In this document: piece by piece, positions 59,782-64,000 of the stretch
Layout: each line of letters opens with the position of its first letter
How positions within the stretch are numbered: position 1 is the first letter of the stretch
From: Bryobacteraceae bacterium
Lineage (GTDB): Bacteria > Acidobacteriota > Terriglobia > Bryobacterales > Bryobacteraceae
Assembly (NCBI GenBank): GCA_023384675.1
Contig: JAHDVK010000009.1
Location: forward strand, 169,042 to 233,041
Reading direction: 5' to 3'
DNA: 64,000 bases
The notes under the pieces: model-generated
What the model was told of the DNA's origin: nothing
The model's input: only the letters and a program-made list of their open reading frames with translations
The model's database searches: none
Made by a program: the position numbers and the translations under genes

Positions 59782-62700
59782 GTGAAGAGCTTCCGGACTC
59801 GGAGCAGAGTTCCGGCCTGGTTGATCGTTGTATCACTGTTAGCCGCCGTCCCCGTTGTGGGTTCGACATCCTCCCTGCCGCTGTTGTTCCTGCCCGCTCA
59901 CCCCGAGGATGACCAGTGCGTGTGGCGAGCGCAGAGCTTCGACTACGCGGTTTGTGTTGCTGGCGATGAGGTGCGGGTCAGGCGCAGAGATCAGGTTCTG
60001 GCCTGGAGGTATCTCGGCCGCGAAGGGGTGTTAGTGGCCGAACCGGAGGGCCGGGCGGTGACAAGGATCAGCGAGTTCCGGGGCGCGGATCCGGCAGGTT
60101 GGCGGCGTGCGGAGCCTGCATTCGCCGGGATTCGTGTTGTTGATCTCTATCCGGGCGTGGATCTCGTCATGTCGGATTCGGGTGGCCGTCTGAAGCTTGA
60201 TTATGTCGTGGCTCCCTTCGTGAATCCAGCGCAGATCCGGATCCGCTTTCTGGGGGTGAGGCGTGTCCGCGTGGGCGGGCACGGGGGCTTAATCATCGAG
60301 ACGCCGGCGGGCGACTGGATCGAGGATGAGCCATACCTCTATCAGCCCGGCGTGCCGCACCAGCCTGTGCGAGGGCGGGTAGTAACGGGCACGGATTTCA
60401 CCGCCGGCTTCGAAGTGGAGCAATACGATCCGTCGCTGCCTCTGGTGATCGATCCGGTCCTGAGCTTCAGCACATTGCTGGGGGATGCCGGCTCCAGTTC
60501 GCCGCAGGCAGTGGCTGTGGGGCCCGCGGGCGAAATCGTTGTCGCCGGTTTTACGGATTCCTCCAGTTTCCCGGCCGTGAATCCGCAGCGGAGCTTTGCG
60601 GGCGGTGTCGAGGCGGTGATTGTCAAACTGGCTGCCGATGGGGCGAGTATCCTGCAGGCCACGTTCCTCGGCGGGTCGGGAGACGACCGTGCGTTTGCGG
60701 CCGCGGTGGATCCCGAAGGTGGTGTTTATGTAGCAGGCTGGACCACATCCGGCAATTTCCCCGCGGTCAACGCCTGGCGGGCTTCGCTGTCCGGCTACCG
60801 CGACGCCTTTCTTGCGCGCCTTTCTCCCGCGGGCGATTCGCTGACTTTCTCCACATTTCTTGGGGGAGGCGGGGAAGAGCATGCCGCGGCGCTGGCCGCC
60901 GACGCCGCCGGAGTCTGGGTGGCGGGCGACACCAACTCGCAGGATTTCCCGCTGCTGGCCGCGCTGCGTTCCTCGCCATCCGGGTCACAGGATGGCTTCG
61001 TGGCTCGCTTCTCGAAAACGGGCGCCGCCGTGTCCTCCTCCTATCTGGGCGGAAACGGAACCGATACGATCCGAGCCCTGGCGGTTACCCCATCCGGCGA
61101 CGTTTACGTGGCGGGCGGGGCCACCTCGACGGATCTGCCCGTGCCCGCCCAAGCCTGGCGCACGCAGCCCGGCGGCGGGCAGGACGGGTTCATCCTGCGG
61201 CTGAATCCAGCCGCCTCCGCGGTGACGGCGGGTACCTATCTCGGGGGCGCGGCCGGGGGCGTGGGGGCGACTGAACTTGTGCAATCGCTGGCCATTGCGC
61301 CCAATGCCGAGGTGGTGGCCGGCGGATCGACTCCTTCTTCGAACTTTCCGCTTCAGGCCCCCTGGGTGGCAGTTCACCGGGGAACCAGCATGGGTTTTGT
61401 CGCCCGGCTCTTGCCGGACTTGTCGGGTGCGGCATGGAGTACCTTCCTGGGCGGGATGAACAGCGACCGCGTCGAGGCGGTTGCCGTGGACCAGAAAGGA
61501 AGGGTCTTCGCCGCGGGCCGGACGTTTTCTCTCGATCTGCCACTGGCGGCGCCTTTACAGGCCAGCTATCAGGGTGAGGGCGACGCCTTTTTGCATGTCT
61601 TGAGTCCGGAAGGCGGGACGCTTGTGTTTGGAACCTATCTGGGCGGGCAATCTTCAGATGCCGCCACCGCGCTTGCCCTGACTGCGGCAGGCAACGCCGT
61701 TGTGGCCGGTGTGAGTAATTCGCTCAACTTTCCCTCCGTGCAAGCGCTGGCGAGTCCGCCGCAACCCGCGCCGCGTTTCTTCGTGAGCCTCGTCGGAATG
61801 GCATTTCACGCGCCGGAACCCGTCTCCGTGACGCCGTCGTCGGCCGCGGGCCAGGAGCAGGTCTTCGAGATCCTGGTGCGCGATGCGGATGGCGCGGCAG
61901 ACTTGAAAACGGTGCTGGTGCTCATTCATTCGAACTTCAGCAGTTCGGGCGCCTGTTACATCAGCGCGGAGCCCGGGCCGAATCTGCTCAGCCTGGCCAG
62001 CGATTCCGGGCTTGCCTGGTCCGGCGTCACGGCGGGCGGAGCGGCGACTCTCTCGAACTCCCAGTGCCGGCTGCGGGCGTCAGGGTCCGGCTTTGCGCTC
62101 ACCGGCCAGGAGCTGCGCCTGACGCTCGACCTCGCTTTCGAGCCATCATTTGCCGGCCAGAAGACCATCTATGTGCTAAGCACCGATCAAGGCCTGCTGT
62201 CGTCGAATTGGGCTCAACCGGGCAGCTATACCGTGACGGCGGGCGGCGTTTCCGCGCCGCCGGTGGCGGCCGCAATCCATCCCTTGACCGCCGCTGGCAG
62301 CCGGCAGACCTTCTCGCTTACGGTGACAGATCCGAACGGCGGCGCGGACGTGAAGGAGGGGCGAATCCTCGTCAATACGATGCTCGGTGAATCCCAGGCT
62401 TGCCTCGTCCGGTTTACCGTCTCGCCCCCGCAACTTCACCTGGCTGCCGATTCCGGTGCGGGTTGGACCACGGCGGCGGCGGGGTCGGCCACGGTCCTGC
62501 AGAATGGGCGGTGCCTGGTCCACGCCTTGGGGAGCGGAGTGGCTGTGGGACTGACAAGCGCGGTCTTCTGGGCCGACATAGAGTTCAAGCCCGCCTGGAC
62601 GGGCCTCAGGCGCATCTGGGGGAAGGGAGCCGACCAAGCCGGATTTGAAGCGCCATGGACCGAGCTGGCCCACTTCACGGTCGCCGACGGATTGAATCAC

Positions 62701-63132
62701 CCGCCAGTGCTCGAATCGATGACGCCGCCGGGCTCAGGCGGCGGGATTTTCTCGTTCGAGGTGGCCGACCCGGATGGCAGCGAGGATCTTCGTGCCCTCC
62801 ATGTCCTGATCGGAGAGCAGCCCGTTTCCACCCAGGGATGTCTGATTGTTTATGACACTGCGCGGCCGGCTATCCTGCTGAACCCGGATCAGGCCGGCGC
62901 CGGCTGGCCCTCGGTCACGCCCGGACAGGCTGGGACCGCCGAGAACGCCCGTTGCCGGCTTCGCGGCGAAGGCACTTCAATCGCGCCGTCGGGCCCGCGA
63001 TCAACCTTCCATCTTCAGATCGAGTTCAAGCCGGGGTTCACCGGCCCGAAGGCGGTGAAAGCGCATATCCTGGACGCGGCTGGGGCACAGAGTACGCACT
63101 ACCGCCTGTTCGGCTGGCACACCCTTCATTAG
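59782..63132 (+). CDS. Secreted SBBP-repeat surface protein with Cys-paired C-terminal modules
   Basis: 1116 aa from a GTG; signal peptide near 12-30. The N-terminal region (about 40-230) is of the DUF7948 type (GVDLVMSDSGGRLKLDYVV, PLVIDPVLSFSTLLGD). Then comes a beta-propeller of SBBP repeats (about 230-670; each blade reads like GGVYVAGWTTSGNFPAV and LSFSTFLGG). Three modules of about 140 residues (from about 675, 825 and 970) have two Cys each (GACYISAEPG...SQCRLRA; SQACLVRF...GRCLVHA; TQGCLIVY...ARCRLRG) and a common LxxDSGxxW core. Probably an exported surface or adhesion protein. The stop overlaps the convergent membrane gene. Confidence 0.85.
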   Translation: MKSFRTRSRVPAWLIVVSLLAAVPVVGSTSSLPLLFLPAHPEDDQCVWRAQSFDYAVCVAGDEVRVRRRDQVLAWRYLGREGVLVAEPEGRAVTRISEFRGADPAGWRRAEPAFAGIRVVDLYPGVDLVMSDSGGRLKLDYVVAPFVNPAQIRIRFLGVRRVRVGGHGGLIIETPAGDWIEDEPYLYQPGVPHQPVRGRVVTGTDFTAGFEVEQYDPSLPLVIDPVLSFSTLLGDAGSSSPQAVAVGPAGEIVVAGFTDSSSFPAVNPQRSFAGGVEAVIVKLAADGASILQATFLGGSGDDRAFAAAVDPEGGVYVAGWTTSGNFPAVNAWRASLSGYRDAFLARLSPAGDSLTFSTFLGGGGEEHAAALAADAAGVWVAGDTNSQDFPLLAALRSSPSGSQDGFVARFSKTGAAVSSSYLGGNGTDTIRALAVTPSGDVYVAGGATSTDLPVPAQAWRTQPGGGQDGFILRLNPAASAVTAGTYLGGAAGGVGATELVQSLAIAPNAEVVAGGSTPSSNFPLQAPWVAVHRGTSMGFVARLLPDLSGAAWSTFLGGMNSDRVEAVAVDQKGRVFAAGRTFSLDLPLAAPLQASYQGEGDAFLHVLSPEGGTLVFGTYLGGQSSDAATALALTAAGNAVVAGVSNSLNFPSVQALASPPQPAPRFFVSLVGMAFHAPEPVSVTPSSAAGQEQVFEILVRDADGAADLKTVLVLIHSNFSSSGACYISAEPGPNLLSLASDSGLAWSGVTAGGAATLSNSQCRLRASGSGFALTGQELRLTLDLAFEPSFAGQKTIYVLSTDQGLLSSNWAQPGSYTVTAGGVSAPPVAAAIHPLTAAGSRQTFSLTVTDPNGGADVKEGRILVNTMLGESQACLVRFTVSPPQLHLAADSGAGWTTAAAGSATVLQNGRCLVHALGSGVAVGLTSAVFWADIEFKPAWTGLRRIWGKGADQAGFEAPWTELAHFTVADGLNHPPVLESMTPPGSGGGIFSFEVADPDGSEDLRALHVLIGEQPVSTQGCLIVYDTARPAILLNPDQAGAGWPSVTPGQAGTAENARCRLRGEGTSIAPSGPRSTFHLQIEFKPGFTGPKAVKAHILDAAGAQSTHYRLFGWHTLH

Positions 63133-63803
63133 GCCGTTGCGCCCGGCCGCTTGAGGTTCTGCCGTGCCGGTTGGAATGCGAGGTACCACACCCAGAGGAA
63201 GCAAAGGTGGGACAAAACCGAAATCAGGTTCCCCAGCAGCAGGGTGGCCTGGTTCATCAGCCGCAGCGAATGGCCCATGGCCTCGCCCGCCATTTGAAGA
63301 CCCAGTCCGGCGGTGACCAGGAGCAGCGTCCGGTCCGACGTGCGCTTCTTCACCAACAAGGTCCAGAGGAGCAGGTTCATCAGCATCATCACGAAGCTGA
63401 AGTTGCGCATGACATTGGTCATCCACCGGGTCAACCTATCGTCCTGGTGGATCAGCACGAGCGCGAGAAGGGTAAGCACTGTGCCGGCGATTAGCCATCG
63501 CCGGACCCACCGGTACCGGCCGCTCCCGGCGAGTGCCCGTAAGATCAAAGCGATGACAAGCGTTGAGACGAGGGCATATTTGACGAGATCGCTGGCCCAG
63601 TAAAACTCCGTATAAGTGTAGTCCCAAAATGAGTGAATGACGTTGTACCGGAACATCACCTGCACCACACCGCTGAACAGGAGAAGCAGGATGAAGCACA
63701 ACGAGAGAGGATACTCAGTGAGATAGAAGCGAACAAGCCGATGAAGCACCAATACATACAGCACGAAGGCCACAAAAACGAATGTATTGAAGATGGTTTC
63801 CAT
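63129..63803 (-). CDS. Polytopic membrane protein of unknown function
   Basis: 224 aa from the ATG at 63803, giving METIFNTFVFVAFVLYVLVL. A longer reading to 63842 would run into the terminator stem, so it is rejected. About seven hydrophobic segments (for example LCFILLLLFSGVVQVMF, WLIAGTVLTLLALVLIH, LLLGNLISVLSHLCFLWVWYL). No motif recognised. It stands downstream of a terminator on its strand, so it needs its own promoter. Its stop overlaps that of the SBBP protein. Confidence 0.7.
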   Translation of the reverse strand: METIFNTFVFVAFVLYVLVLHRLVRFYLTEYPLSLCFILLLLFSGVVQVMFRYNVIHSFWDYTYTEFYWASDLVKYALVSTLVIALILRALAGSGRYRWVRRWLIAGTVLTLLALVLIHQDDRLTRWMTNVMRNFSFVMMLMNLLLWTLLVKKRTSDRTLLLVTAGLGLQMAGEAMGHSLRLMNQATLLLGNLISVLSHLCFLWVWYLAFQPARQNLKRPGATA

Positions 63804-63810
63804 CAGGCAG

Positions 63811-63839
63811 CAAAAAGGCGCCTTGATTTCCAAGGCGCC
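63811..63839 (-). terminator. Rho-independent terminator after the repeat-peptide gene
   Basis: On minus: GGCGCCTTG-GAAAT-CAAGGCGCC, a perfect nine-pair stem, followed by TTTTT (63816-63812). It starts 40 nt after the stop codon of the repeat protein at 63879. Confidence 0.88.
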
Positions 63840-63878
63840 CACTCAAAATCAGATTGTGTGCCAAACAGGCGGAGAGCG

Positions 63879-64000
63879 TTAGTTGTCGTCCCAGGGGCTA
63901 GGCGGTGGGAACGGGCCGATCGCCAAGTTGTCGTCCCAGGGGCTAGGCGGCGGGAACGGGCCGATCGCCAGGTTGTCGTCCCAGGGGCTAGGCGGCGGGA
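63879..64000 (-). CDS. C-terminus of a tandem-repeat peptide (15-residue unit), truncated by window edge
   Basis: The last 40 codons of a minus-strand frame whose start lies beyond base 64000. It reads three copies of PSPWDDNLAIGPFPP in register, the last ending in PSPWDDN and then TAA. The unit is 45 nt. The copies differ only at silent third positions (CCA/CCG for Pro, TTG/CTG for Leu), so the peptide, not just the DNA, seems to be kept. A perfect terminator follows. Possible identities: a precursor of a ribosomally made modified peptide with repeated cores, or a Pro-rich structural tail. I do not recognise the family. Confidence 0.6.
   Translation of the reverse strand, partial: PPPSPWDDNLAIGPFPPPSPWDDNLAIGPFPPPSPWDDN
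63882..64000 (-). repeat. 45-bp tandem repeat (about 2.6 units in view)
   Basis: Unit boundaries at 63882, 63927 and 63972; the third unit is cut by the end of the window. Units differ from each other at one or two bases, all silent. Reads on beyond the window. Confidence 0.9.

Noticed and set aside
63882..64000. CRISPR array
   Set aside because: The 45-bp units are contiguous with no spacers, and they read in one frame with silent changes.

Overview
The window is GC-rich and almost fully coding. It looks like the chromosome of a member of Acidobacteriota, probably the Bryobacterales/Solibacter group. That assignment is inference. It rests on three giant Oar-like TonB-dependent receptors with carboxypeptidase-regulatory N-termini, a VWFA-related acidobacterial domain protein, a fused MFS/spermidine-synthase-like membrane protein, SBBP-repeat and FG-GAP secreted proteins, Tat-exported oxidoreductases, and scattered small toxin-antitoxin cassettes. 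No rRNA, prophage, IS transposase or CRISPR array was seen.

Layout. 0-6.2 kb: Tat-exported FAD oxidoreductase, a stand-alone receiver that lacks its phospho-Asp, a PQQ-like propeller, a TIP30-like SDR, a LolA-like protein and an S41 peptidase. 6.4-6.8 kb: tRNA-Ile2(CAT) and a GGCT-like protein. 6.9-18.6 kb: three outer-membrane receptors. The first two are close tandem paralogs with the same promoter architecture. The third lies between two copies of the 3' end of a threonine synthase gene. 18.7-27 kb: two threonine-synthase-family enzymes, an M14-like metallopeptidase coupled to a lytic transglycosylase, a coiled-coil protein, an MDR dehydrogenase with a DUF4375 protein, and L-rhamnose mutarotase. 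27-30.3 kb is the accessory segment: a HigBA-type module with a nearly identical orphan antitoxin, REP-like double hairpins, a FitAB-type module, and a peptidoglycan-binding protein with a possible caspase-like domain.

30.4-38.4 kb: DUF418 membrane protein, GH43-like secreted protein, CHASE2 histidine kinase, a Gfo/Idh-GT2 fusion, an NtrC-type activator and a 48-residue membrane microprotein. 38.4-48.8 kb: a long-hairpin RNA candidate, a lysozyme-like protein, a dihaem cytochrome c peroxidase-like protein, VWA protein, small ATPase, a ligase-ACP-acyltransferase fusion, a TPR protein and the MFS/spermidine-synthase fusion. 48.8-59 kb: HyuA-like protein with an esterase, tRNA-Glu(CTC), FG-GAP protein coupled to a Tat Gfo/Idh protein, two glycosyltransferases and three hydrolase/unknown genes. 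59-64 kb: a phage-needle-like beta-helix protein, an SBBP surface protein, a polytopic membrane protein, and, running off the edge, a minus-strand gene ending in a 45-bp tandem repeat.

Two regulatory patterns recur. Many genes have a good -10 hexamer 6-8 nt before the start codon, which suggests leaderless transcripts. Several divergent gene pairs share one near-symmetric -10 (TATGATA, TATGCTA, TAGACTA). The most promising undescribed item is the 15-residue repeat protein at the right edge. The accessory cluster at 27-30 kb and the 96-nt hairpin at 38.5 kb come next.
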